A DNA stretch of 64,000 nucleotides from Apostichopus japonicus (Eukaryota; Echinodermata; Holothuroidea; Aspidochirotida; Stichopodidae): the NCBI RefSeq assembly GCF_037975245.1, contig NC_092577.1:8529013-8593012 (forward strand). Reading direction: 5' to 3'. The first letter of the stretch is position 1. Every line of letters starts with the position of its first letter. The translations under genes were made by a program, and so were the position numbers. This document shows, in pieces, positions 36,065 through 48,340 of the stretch. Under the pieces are notes generated by a model. That model worked only from the letters and a program-made list of their open reading frames with translations. It did not search any database and had not been told where the DNA came from.

Positions 36065-39000
36065 GCCGTTGTATTAGAACCTACCAACTTGGATAGTAGT
36101 AAATGATATGATAACGTACCGTACGTATACGTCTTGAGAGATTTTGTCAACGAGTCCCACGCTGCACGTACCATCAGTTCCTTTTATACTAGCCTGAACA
36201 ATGGCTTAAGTTTACGCGCACGAGAATGTTCTACTTCATAGTACACCGCCTCAGGGTTGCGGTCACCAGTCTTCCGGGGACCGAAAGGCCACAATTGCTT
36301 ACGTCATAGTAAACAACTTAGGAGGATAACGGGGATTTCCCGGCAAAGAATTACAACATTACTTAAACAGCTTAAAGAATAGCTTTCAAAGTTTCAATAC
36401 TACGCAAGTTCGGTTACAATAGCTTGAAAATGTAACTAATACTATATCAGATCCAAAATAAAGCCTTTTTTATGCATTTCGCTTTGCAGAATTTACAGAC
36501 CCAAAAAATGTAAATTAGATATTTTCTTTGATTGTTTAATGTTATCAAATGGTGCGATGCGAAATCCCCAGAAGCTACAGAATTATGAGAAATAGTAGTC
36601 AGGAAGAAGCTCAACCTCAACTTTATACAGAACGTTTCACAGAGCCTTGAAGCAGGTCGAGGGGGTAACGCCCAGTGAAAAAGCAGCATTTCTAATATTT
36701 CTTGTTCTCTTATAGCGAGTCCAACCACAACAACTACGTGTTCTTAATATAGAGGAATTTAAAATACTCTGGAAAATATTTGAAGCGCTGGTTGGTTTCA
36801 CGAGGGGAAGCGCCTCGAAGAACACATGTTATAAATAAATGATATTTCTCTAGAATGTATTCCGAGCAGGCTAGTGGGGATCCGTTGGACTTAAGCTGCA
36901 CCGTTTGCAGATATGTTCCGTTCTCTTGAAGTAATTGTGAACACTGAAATCTATTTTTGAGAAGTGCTCAATTTTTCACCGGATTGAAGTGCAAGGCCCT
37001 GGTGAAGGGGTGGGGGCGAAGCATCAGGAATATGCTGCTTTTTTCCCCCTAATATTATCCAAATCTTGGGAAATGTAGACGTAAGGGAGTAACAGATAGA
37101 CCGGTTCTGTTTTCTTTTCTTCGTTTTTGTATCATAACTCTTACTTTTGTAAGTGTACGACCGATAAATTTGTCTGCAATTTGTCGACCGACTTGGCATC
37201 AATTTGAGACGAGTATTGATTTTCTCTGGGGCTCGGTAGCCTCGGTGTGACACCCCACACCCCCGTTTGTATACTTCGAGGTCGCGTTCTCAAATGATAA
37301 TAGTGAAATTATATTTTCCTGTTTCCAAATACAGCGTTAGTTAACTCTATCAATATCATATTAGTCTCACAAGACGTTCAGTCTTAACTTTACGATTTAC
37401 AAAAGATGTTCATATGATGAGGAAAATATATAATTAAATGTCCACTGATAATTTAACTCAATTTTTGCTTGTTTGCCATGACAACTATGTGAAACAAAAG
37501 AAATAGGTGCCCTTTCTGGAACAGTTAATGAGTGACGCACCATTGTATACCTCCGTGCTTTATTTCCTCTATAGAAGTGTACAAATAAATAAATATGGTT
37601 TTAAATTCACATATAATTTTAAATTCTTTCCTTCCTATCATTACCCACTTTTTATTTATACTATTATTTTTGTAGTTGTTATAGATGTTAGTTTTTGCCA
37701 ATTCATGTATATTTTACTCTTGTCAAGCGCCCATCGTGGGGGTGATAGGACGTCTCCGCCCCCCCCCCCAAAAAAAAACACTATACCACGCATTTCAAAC
37801 AAACTAACTCAGAGTAGTTATAGCACAATGTTGCGTTTCGACTTAGATATTGGACATAGTTAAAGTCAAACTATATCTCAGAGGTATCATTTGAAGTATA
37901 AACTTCCCCTTTTTCTGGGGAAGCACCACAGACCCCCCCCCTCCTCCCCATATATGATTTCGGCTTTGACGACCCTCAATTCCTGTAAAACACTGCAGAA
38001 CGAGTGTCTTATCTTTATAAAGGCTTAATGGTAATGTTGCCCATCAGAATATTTCGAATATAGTACATCTAGTACAAACAATTCCGATACATGTTTGGTC
38101 TCTGTTTTGTTTTCACTTATGTTTAATACACTTTCCCTCAATTTCAGAGAAACGTAAACTTCCTTTGCAAAACTTGCAAAAGAATTAAGTTACACTTTGC
38201 GGCGTTATTCTGCAATTCAGATTGGAAGAATGGCTTCAAGCGGAGGTGTGGATTTGTTTAAATATGTGTGCTTTTCGGGGGGGGGGGTGGGTATTCGGTT
38301 GACAGACTCCGAGGGGCACAACATTACTTCAGAACCTTACACAATAATTCTAATTAAGTTGCCCAAAGTGTATATGATACCTACTTTTCGGAAAGAGATT
38401 TAAAGCATCAGTTGATTTGATTGCTACTCTCAAAAACATTTTATAGAGCAGTGATTTCGAAAAAGCGAAATGTAAGCAATATGACTTATTTCTTAAATCA
38501 ACCAAGCTTAGCAATATTAAGTATCCTTCATTTAAAATGACAATCATGTGTTGCTGATCCATTACTCTCTTGTATGTGAATCAACAACAATCAACAGGTC
38601 AAAAGAAATTCAAATAGTTGGCTGGTTGGTAAAGCCTTTAAATAAATGTAAGAAATTTGAAATGTGTCCACTATGACGTCATCGTGACAATACCTTTCAC
38701 GTTTCTTGACTTCAAGGATGATGGAATGAATCCAACCGGAATTGTGTCTGGCAGCTTGTGTGAAGAAAAACTATGGAGAGAGGTAGAGTAATTATCGTGT
38801 AAGATGTAAAAGACGTAGAGGAATGTCCTCCTAGTCAGGTTTATTGTTTACCTAATCAATGAAGATAAACAAAGTAAACAATAAATAACAATGAAATAAA
38901 TCACATCTGATTGATCATTCTGATCAGAATTTATTATAATCACAAGTCTTGTTTCAACGATCCCACGAAACAGAAATTAGAATGGATCATATAATTGAAG

Positions 39001-40894
39001 TAGGGAGAATGACGTCATGCGACATATATACTGTAGCCACCCATTCTACTGGTGGCGCTTTGCTTGTACGACAAGAGAGTACCGGCGCGTAATACGAACA
39101 CTACGTCTTGGACATAACTAAATTGATCAAGTTGACATAAATCACTCGAAATGTTAGAGTTCACTGGTAAAATATAAATCTAGAAATAATGAAACTTAAA
39201 GCTAAACTATTGTTTCTTAATCTCAAAATAGTTTAACATGCTACAAATTACATTTTTCGTTGTAATGGCGGAATGAAAAAAGTGCAAACAATTCTACTGA
39301 AACGGAGGAAGAATGGATGGATAGGGGTAGGAGTGTCGAGGACATAGCAACATTCTTTACTGGGCGAAACAACTGGTCCTCCCGGGTGATTTCAGTTAAA
39401 AAGTAAACACAAAATGTTGCAATTACATGAACAAGGCAGATATACCAAGATTCCTTATTATTTACGTATGTATTCATTATCACCCTTCAATAATGCTATC
39501 ACATTGCACGCATTGTTTTTTTTGTCATTGATCTAAATCAAATTGTATAAACTTATAGCATTGTTGTGGAGTTGATAAGAATATCCTTAACCATTACACA
39601 ATCGAATCTTCCTATCCAACGATGTTCTCAGTGGAGAACTGCATGTGTCCCAAATATCAGACTTCCTTCATACCAAAGGAGTTGCTACAACTTCCTGTTC
39701 ATACTTTATTAAGAACCACACCAACGCGATCTTGGTTGATTCGCAAAAGAAATGTTTCATGGAAGCACAAATACCGAGGGGCTGTGGAGAATGTGACTTT
39801 GATTTTACGCAAGAAACCACAAAACTATGAAATTTTGTTAATAATCTTAAAATGAATACTCTGTACGTTCCTTTATTAAAATATTTTAATGTTTTCAAAT
39901 TAGATTTTTTTATACCGGTACTTTTGATCTACATGTTTAATCATTCTTATCATTTGTTTATAGCAATGTTTTAGACAGTAATGCACTTGTTACAAAAACA
40001 TAACAACTAGAGAGCACTTTTAATTACAAAGTTGGGAACTGGTTATTTCCATTAAAAATTGAGGCTTCTTTCCAGGGTTATCAGGATAGTGACAAAGCAT
40101 GTACCCATTAACACCCCACCCAACCCCAGCTACCCCTCTTTCACGTTTCCGTCGCCCCTGACACGGTAAATGGACGGTATCATCGCAAACATTTGCAGTG
40201 AAGTCTACACTAAGTGTCTTTATACTGGTAACTTAACCTACAAGTAAATATACCAACAATATATGGATTGTGGTTTGACATGAGGGGATTTCACAACAAT
40301 CGTTTTACCCTTTTTTTCAGCAATCCGATTTTTCGGTCATATCATTTAAAATGTTATTATTTTTTGGCAAAAACCATTAAAGATCGACCACACACAGATC
40401 TGGCATGGGGCCGATATGAATTAACCGGGCTGGTGGTAGGGGTAGAGGGAGGGTGTGAAACCTTGAACCGTTGTGTTAGCATATTTTTATTCATTATGAT
40501 TGCTAAGAGTTTGGTAAAATACATCAATGTTGTTAAAGGAGAAATTCGTTTTAATATAACCCTCTCCTTACAATATGACGACTCATCAAGCTAAGCTGTT
40601 TTTCAGTCTGTCTCAACTAAACCAAATGCCGAAACCTTAATACTTAAACCAGTACGTATTCTGTAAATAGAATATTTGACAGCCCTGATGTTATGTACTG
40701 TGCATATACAAACCTATTGTCTGTAAGAGTCCTTACTGTAGCAAGTTGAGCTTAGCGAGCATGAAATGACATTATCTGGATTAACCGGTAACAGATATAG
40801 TGCATAATATCCAATTAATACTTTTAAGTCTAGCTCAGTATCACCCTACCTTATTCCTGCTTTGCACAGCTCTATGTATAAAACACTATACACT
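36065..40894. other. long non-coding stretch
   Basis: No gene or complete element supported. Short C-runs (37755, 37935) and a G-run (38277). A pair of overlapping short ORFs at 39622-39855 (plus) has no recognisable family. Confidence 0.4.
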
Positions 40895-41360
40895 GGTCAA
40901 TTCAGGGGCGGATCCAGGATTTTGAGAAAGGGGGCGCCGACATCCCGATGGTAGCACTGTAGTGATCTGCGTCCTGGGGGAGGGTCTAGGGGGAGGGGTT
41001 GTCCCCCTCCCCCAAAGAAATTTTTGGTTAATTGTGAGTGCTTAGATGCAAAATGGTGAAACATTTCGCCAAAAACTAGAAAAACCAGAAACGCTGCAGA
41101 CACGCTTTTTTGTGCACATATTTTTTCTCGATAGACACATATTTAACAACGCTCAACAGTGCATGTACAATGGATACACTATTATTGCGTCGATTCGTTT
41201 TTTCTTTTGCGCAAAAATTATGACACCAGATTCACCCCAAGAAAAAACATAAAACAAGATATATTCAATGAGATAATTATGATATACTTATTAATGAAAG
41301 GGGGTGTAGGCGGTTTTACACTATCTAACGCAACGTAGTCGCCAAGAACCTGAAGTATTT

Positions 41361-43402
41361 TTAAAGGAGGGTCCGATAATAAGCGGAAACGGATCACCGA
41401 CCGAAAAAATATCGGAATTTGTGGACTATTTCTTGCTTCCTATTGTATTAAAACAAAGCACCTATGTGAAAGACACAAATCACATTCTGAAAATTGTGGA
41501 AGCCACCCCGTTACCAAAAGCAGTAGTACTTGCTACACTCGATGTCGTCGCCATGTATACCAATACTCCCCAAGAGGAAGCATTAGATATATGTCAAGAA
41601 GTCTATGAAAAGGCGGAAAAAAGCGAATATGGAATAAATAAAATATCTTCCATATCCATGCGCAAACTAATTGAACTTATTTTTAACAAGAAATTGTTTC
41701 GAGTTCAATATCCAATTCTATCTACAAAAGATCGGTTGCGCCATGGGTAGCCAAGCCTCTCTGGAAATCTGTGATATCGTCATGCATAGACTGGAAAACC
41801 AGATTTTACCGACAGATAATAAAATCTTAAAATGGCTCCGCTGTAGAGATGAAATTCTATTGCTTTACGACGGTTCACCTCAGGAACTTGAACAACTAGT
41901 AAACAGGTTGAATGAAATTCACCGCTTCTTAAAGTTTACGTTAGAAATATTACACACCGAGGTAACATACCTAGATTTGAAAATCTTCAAAGGTCCAAGG
42001 TTTGAAACCAATGGGTTATTAGACACCAAAGTCTACACCAAACCCACGGAAACCTTCTAATACCTCGACAGAAACTCTGCACACCCACTTGCCACTTTTA
42101 AAGGCTTCATTTAAGGGGAAGTCTTACGATACGCACGTCTATGTAACAACGAGACTGATTTCTTACAGAAAAAGAATGCGTTCACAGAGAAACTGTTACT
42201 CCGTAACTATAAGAAAGAGGAAATTACCTCAGCCACGAAAGGCATAAAATTTGAAAACCGTGGGCATTACCTCACTACCAAACCTAAACAAAAGGAAGCA
42301 CCAATGGTGTTCAAGCTTACCTATACACCCCATATCAGAACCACGCATTTGAAAAATGTACTTTTGAAACATTGGCACTTAATCTCGCAACACGCGGACA
42401 GGGGCGTAGCGAATTTTTTTTTGTTGGGGGGGGGGGGTGTGGAGGATTTGATTTGCCAACGGATCTGGAAGTGGTGACTGAAATGGGGGAGGGGTCTATA
42501 AGTGGAGAGAATTTTTAGTTTTGAAACGTCCTTAGATACAATCTGGTGCATATTTTAAGTCAAATTTGGCACCGTAGAATTTCCATTTCGATATTATTTT
42601 TACGGCAGTCGGCAGAAGAAGAATTAATTGGGACCAATTATCGAACTGTGTTTTCTCTTTCGCCGATCGTTGAAATAGTGAAACTTCGTGATGAAAATGT
42701 TCAGAAAACTTTCCGGTAATGAGAAATAACAACATTCATTGATATATAGCGAGAAACGTTAAAAATTGTGTACAATTCGTGAGCCGTGTCCTTAAGTTTT
42801 CCACGGAGAACGAATAACATCTGCGATGACGTCATTCTGAACAGAGGATAATAACAACACGTTGTCACACGATAGCACGACTGATGGGCTGCGGCCTATA
42901 CGGAAGCCTTTAATTCCATTCCTTTCACTGAGTTGCAGGCGATTCTGGCACTCGTCTAGCTGAGCCTGGCTACAGTAGCTATAGTGACGGCCTTGATATT
43001 ATCAGTTATTCGCCGAGAGGTTTTTAACTTGCAGGCGTCGGTTGATTGGATTGGTGAATGAGTTTATCAGATGAAGAACTGGAAAATCGAAATAACCAAT
43101 AAAGAAGCTCCCGTTCTCCTTTTCTCTATTCAGCTTTCCTTCTTTCTTCCCCTTCCGCTCTCTTCACCTTTTCTCCTTTTGCCGACAGACCCCCCACACC
43201 CACCCCCCCCCCACCCCCGCTCGCTACGCCCCTGCACGCGGAAGTATCCAAACTGTTTCCAAAAGAACCGATTCTAGCCTACGAAAGGGCCCAAAATCTC
43301 AAAGATTTACTTGTTAACTCAAGGTTTTATACTAACGAAGAATCAGCTGACTCTCAAGGTTCACACGAAGCTCTTTTAGATGCTCTTATAGCTGAACTAT
43401 GA
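41361..43402 (+). pseudogene. PLE reverse transcriptase (broken), no GIY-YIG domain visible
   Basis: Begins mid-RT with SGNGSPTEKISEFVDYF. Then comes motif A as LDVVAMYTNTPQEEAL, and after a one-base shift near 41698 QFYLQKIGCAMGSQAS. The catalytic region reads CRDEILLLYDGSPQEL, where relatives have YRDD, so the second aspartate is Glu. TYLDLKIFKGPRFETNG, a nonsense codon near 42113, YKKEEITSATKGIKFENRG and FKLTYTPHIRTTHLKNV follow. A MITE then interrupts, and coding resumes at 43235 with KLFPKEPILAYERAQNLKDL to a stop at 43400-43402. No CxxC or YIG nuclease follows in any frame before the terminal repeat. Related elements either have a C-terminal GIY-YIG or carry it at the N-terminus, which is missing here. 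Confidence 0.82.
42391..43242. mobile_element. hAT-type MITE nested in the PLE
   Basis: An 836-bp element at 42399-43234 with terminal repeats CAGGGGCGTAGCGA / TCGCTACGCCCCTG and perfect 8-bp duplications CACGCGGA at 42391-42398 and 43235-43242. Removing it rejoins the PLE reading frame. No coding capacity. Confidence 0.93.
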
Positions 43403-44006
43403 GTCCATAAAAACTCGTGCACAGAAAATAGATGCATTTTGAGAACGAGACGCCCAGGCCGAATATAAAATATTCAAAAGCCACTACTGATAGCTCCTCC
43501 TATAAAGTTTGAGGGCAGAAACCGGTCTAGTTGGTCATAAGAACCTACACTAGTCTCTCCTAATATTAACAGTACACTCAATTCACCTAATAGGTGCAAT
43601 TATGTTTCACCACGAGGAGCATGCTATAAGTTCATGTTCCTCGAGCCCTCCCTTATACTTCAGGTTCTTGGCGACTACGTTGCGTTAGATAGTGTAAAAC
43701 CGCCTACACCCCCTTTCATTCAGATAATTATGATATACTTGCTGTGTATTGATTTTCCCTGACAGTAATAGTCAGCACTATAGTACTGAGCCGTTTCTAA
43801 TTAATACGTGATGTCGCGTAGGCCTGATAATTGCCTTAGTTTCAAATTTCAGGGAAGAGCAGCTGGATATATATTAGGCTTTTCTTTCACCAAGTTATGC
43901 CTATTAGGAATTTGAAGTACTCCCACATAAAAAAAAAACGCAACTGATTCCAAAAAGGGGGGGGGCGGGCCGGGTCGGCCCCCCTGGATCCGCCCCTGCA
44001 ATGTAA

Positions 44007-44690
44007 AATAAAATATATGGGTTACCTACCTCGTATCTAATTAGCATAATAAACGTATATTTACCAAACTGTTGCAGGTTTGTTTTAATGTAAAAGCTTT
44101 TTCTTTACAATCGTTTGTTTTCTGTATCTCTTCATTGAGTGGCTGAAAGATGCACTTTAAAATATTTCACTAATATTTTATATAAATTAAGGGCCATATA
44201 TAGCGGACACATCATCTCAATGACAGGTGTAGGCCATATTCTAGAAATATTGATGAACTTTAAATAATTTATATTTTATCGAACAACCGTTCTTGTGTCA
44301 ACCTGTCCGCTGCTACATCATTGACAATAATTAATTGAAGGTTATTTTATTCATAAAAGGGGTCTCCCTGTTTAAACCCCTCCCATCGGACGCGAGCATC
44401 CAAAGAAAATCATGTTCGAAAGGGTAAACACTTCATGGTGCTGTGAAAGGTCAAATCAATATCAGCCTAAAAAACTTCTCTGACTATTAAGACGAGGACG
44501 AAACACGAGGCTTTTCCCCTCACACCAATGAGGCTGGTCACATGAGTCAACACAAAGTCAACTCTAAATAATGTCAAATGTTGCCAGTCGGGGGAATTGG
44601 GTACTTGGCCCCACCACCCATGAAATCGTGCAGACGCCACTTAGCGGGAACATGAAATTGTTAGGGTCCTGATTTGTTTCTGACCATAAC
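44007..44690. other. non-coding sequence
   Basis: No gene or element end clearly supported. Confidence 0.4.
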
Positions 44691-46059
44691 CTTTCGGTTC
44701 CCGGACAACTCCCTACTGGACGATTACCCACAGGACGAGTACCCTTCGGACGATTCCCCCTCGGGCAATTCCCACCCTGACAATTCCCACTCCGGACAAT
44801 TAACACCCATGGCAATATTCCCCGGACAATAATATTGCCCCGGACAATTTTCCCCCGGACAATCCCCCTCTTCGGGAATTTCCACTGAGACCCCTCCCCC
44901 AGGACGTCGATCATTACATTTCATCACATTTTGGACCCCCCCCCCCCTGTGGAAATTTCTGCACATGCCCCTTGACCATCAATCACAAGTCGATCAATAG
45001 TTTAAAAAGTTACATTTTGGTAGGAATTGATTGGGATCAGGTGTATATGACTTCCTGGAAATATCTTTCCAGTTAATATCACCTCAAAAATTTGCCCGCT
45101 CATACAGCGTCTTTATCAGTTGCCATATGCTTGCATCCACATGTGTATTTTTCGACAGAACTAGGATATTCAGCGTTTATGCTTTGTTAGTTTTTGCGCA
45201 ATTTGAATGCATGGTAGATGGCTAGACCAGAGAAATGTTCGCGCGCTTCGCGTGCACTAGCTAGGTTGATACTGTGATAGCTTTCATCTCTCTTCGCATG
45301 CATTTTAGCTAGCTACCACAGAATTTTCCACGCGCTTTCGCGCGCATTAGCTGCACTGTTCATGCCATAGTCCTTTCATTGGCTCATTATGTTGACCATA
45401 TATGGTAGTAGCAACTGCATATTTTCTGTGCGCTCGGCGCGCACCAAATGTACATCTACTTTGATATTTTTACGCATTTTGCATGCATGGTAGCTCGCTA
45501 GAACAGATGTTTGCGCGCTTCTCGAGCGTTTTTATCCTTAGTTCCATGCGTTCTTGATAAACATAATGCAGACTACACCAGCAAACTCGGCACTTCAACA
45601 AGACCTATATGTGTGTCATAATGTACCACTCTTAAAGTGCGCTATTCTGCTCGAAGAAAAAATATTTAAACAACGTGTCACGCTGGGAAGAATGCTCTCT
45701 TCATGCAAAAGATTGAAACTAGTGACCAATCAAATTACAATTGAAAAACGTTTGAGATTTTCAATCAAATTTATTGATAATCAATCATATTAAATTCAAA
45801 TTTTTCAACTTTCCATTGGTCCCTACTTTCATTCTTTTAGATTCATTTTTCATTTTAGAGAGTGATATATGTATCAAAATCATCAAACAATAGTTACATT
45901 TATCATTCAGACTTAGCCATACTTATATCACTATATTACTTTCATTTATTTGATTCATTGAATACGTATTTTTTTTTCTATATCAATAATTGCAAGTGTA
46001 GCTTTAAAAGCTTTAAACGTTTTATCAGGTAACAAACACCACTTTGTAAATTTATATCA

Positions 46060-46160
46060 AATGGGCGAGCCAGTGTGCTCGTCTTCCAATATAAGAGAAA
46101 AAAAAGAGCCTGCAAATAAGCAGAAGGTCCATTCAGGTTCGAGTCCCAGTGAAGCTGGTG
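46060..46160 (+). repeat. possible tRNA-derived fragment
   Basis: GGTTCGAGTCC at 46136-46146 is a perfect RNA polymerase III B-box, preceded about 70 bp upstream by GGGCGAGCCAGTGTGCTCG, a poor A-box. It may be a tRNA remnant; no cloverleaf is supported. Confidence 0.3.
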
Positions 46161-46875
46161 GTCGATTGCTCGCCAGTTGGAAATCTTATTGATTTAATGA
46201 AGTTCTATTTTCTGAAATATTATTTCATGCTTTATTTTACAGTGTGTATATTCTTTAAAAAAATCTAATTTGTGTGAAATTTTTCCGTTTTCAGTATCGT
46301 GGGAAGAAATATTGCTCTCATTTACGCCCAGTGCGGCACGGTTGACATCGGCATCAGAATCGCTCTGTAAACAGCAAGAATTTGCAGTCTTTTGTTTTGC
46401 GTAATTTATGTTTGAATTCTTGAAAGTTTTAGAAGTCGTTTTTGCTCGTTAGACAACTCAACCATAAACGATCCACGACTCCGTCTCCAATTTTTCATGT
46501 CTCAGGTGTCTACAATACCCGCCAAAAATGATGGGACAACAGTACCATGAATACAGTGCATGCATATTGGCTGTCCTTAGAACTCCCCACCCCCCCCCCC
46601 CCCTCAATCAATGTTGGGGTTGAAAACGCCATGTTGGTCTCGCAGTCTCGCAGTTTCCAACGATGATATGGGGAGCGGGGTTTCTTCCTTGTATTTTTTA
46701 TGGCGGGGATTGTATGCCGTCAGTTTTGTAACTGATTCAAGTGCTCTTACACGGTTAGTAAACAATATTATATAGTTCATCAATGTCTCTTCGATACTTG
46801 TATCACCTCAGCTTTCTTCAAACAGTTGCCGTTCTTCTTGTTGAAACAATGAGTTACCTGGATTAAGCTTACAAA

Positions 46876-46930
46876 CAGTGGCGTATTTAGGGTTTCATGC
46901 CGGGGGGGGGGATTCCGGGGGGGGGATTCC
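46876..46930. mobile_element. solitary hAT-like left terminus
   Basis: CAGTGGCGTATTTAGGG followed by G-runs and a duplicated GGGGGGATTCC resembles the hAT-type ends elsewhere in the window. No matching right end found. Confidence 0.4.
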
Positions 46931-47519
46931 AATGACCATGCCAAAGATACCCAATGCGAGCTCAAAGCGCGAGCAAAACGGCTTGTTTTTAGAATGGTTC
47001 ATTAGGAGTGGTTAATAGGTCATGTTGGTGTGAAGGTTTCTGATGTAGCCTATTTCAAGGATACGTGATACCAAGGATGAAAACGCGCGCGAAGAGAGCA
47101 AAAAGTTCTGATATCCAGCTTTCATGCATGAAAAATGCGCAAAGTATCACTGACAGCAGAAGGCCAGCTAGTAAACGTACAGAAAATTGTGTAGTTGCTG
47201 GCTACCATGCATACGAAATGGGCCGATGACAGGACTGTCGGAAAATGTTGTGCTAGTTAGCTACCATGCATAGAAGGGAGAAAACACTATCACACATATC
47301 AACCTAGCTAGTGCATGTGAATTGCGCGCACAAATTTACCAAGTTACCATGCATACAAAATGCGTACATTTACTGTAACACCACATAAATGCTACGGGGA
47401 ATGTATAGTAGCTGCATGGCTATACTGCATAACAAGAGTCTAGAGCTTCGTGATTCCTTGCCTTTGGATTTGAAGCCAGATATAATTGTTTGACCTAGCT
47501 CTGTTGACCTCAGGTGACC

Positions 47520-48340
47520 TTTGACCTTAACCAAAACAATAAGAATCATCTACTCACTATGGGTAATCCATCATGATCTGAACTTGCGTGATCCACTTAG
47601 AGTGGTTACAACCGGCGTCACAGACACACACTTACATGCATGCCTGCACATCTTCATTTTGCCTCTGGCAAGGATTCAAAAGTGGTTCTGAGCAATTTTC
47701 AGCGAAATAATATTTGGCCACGCCCCTCGAGAATATTAATGAGATGCAGAAGGGTTCTAACCTTCACATGCACCCACAGCTCCCACCAATTCCAACGAAA
47801 AAAGTTTGAACAAAATCGGACAGACGGTTGCCGAGATATTAGCATTTAAAGAATGTGTTCGAAGGCCCGCCCACTCATGAGTATTAATGAGATTGGCACC
47901 AAAAACAATAGGGACCACCTACATACTATGGGTAATCCACCACCCAAGTATGGGAATGAGATCAAACCTTGCGTCATTGACGTCAACGAAATTACATTTG
48001 GCTCCGCGCCTCATGAATATCAATGAGATGCGATAAGGTTAACAGTAACAAACGCATTTACCCCACCTCCTACCAATGCTACCAAACAAGTTGGAACAAA
48101 TCGGCCATTATGTTGCCGAGATACGGAGTCCGTCCACTCATGAATATTAATGAGATTAGCACCAACAACGATAGGGACCATCTACTCACTGTGGGTAACC
48201 TACCAACCAAGTACGATACCGATCAGATCTTGCATCGTTCAGTTATCGTGATTACAAGCCGGCGTCACAGACAGACACACGCACACGCACATGCGTGACT
48301 GCATATATTCCTTTTGCCTCTGGCAAGGAATAAAAAAGAG
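47520..48340. repeat. tandem copies of a dispersed 200-280-bp repeat
   Basis: Three diverged units share ACCAAAAACAATAGGGACCA, CTACTCACTATGGGTAA, a CCGGCGTCACAGACACACAC segment and TTTTGCCTCTGGCAAGGA. Between them CATGAATATTAATGAGAT recurs four times. A related but diverged copy lies at about 63640-63800. Confidence 0.75.

Larger units (their letters stand above)
41271..43740 (+). mobile_element. Penelope-like retroelement with inverted terminal copies and 19-bp target duplication
   Basis: Perfect 65-bp inverted repeats at 41293-41357 and 43656-43720 bracket the element. The same 19 bases (AGATAATTATGATATACTT) flank it at 41271-41289 and 43722-43740. A 3'-terminal sequence repeated in inverse orientation at the 5' side is a known PLE arrangement. 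The coding part is the broken RT at 41361-43402. It is inserted in the outer hAT-like element and is itself split by a MITE at 42399-43234. Confidence 0.85.
40903..43998. mobile_element. outer hAT-like element, interrupted by a PLE
   Basis: Left end CAGGGGCGGATCCAGG at 40903-40918 and its exact inverse CCTGGATCCGCCCCTG at 43983-43998 form 16-bp perfect terminal repeats. Removing the PLE insertion leaves about 645 bp, a normal size for a non-autonomous hAT. I could not see an 8-bp flanking duplication (GGTCAATT vs CAATGTAA), so pairing rests on the termini and nesting. Confidence 0.65.

Noticed and set aside
39622-39855. Two overlapping short plus-strand ORFs
   Set aside because: Peptides look moderately protein-like but match no family I can name and show no clear splice context; not supported enough to call.
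43487-43545. Second hammerhead-like string (CTGATAG … GAAACC … GGTC) in the tail of the 41.3-43.7 kb PLE
   Set aside because: The conserved CTGANGA box is broken and the segments flanking it cannot pair as stem I. At best a decayed motif; not called.
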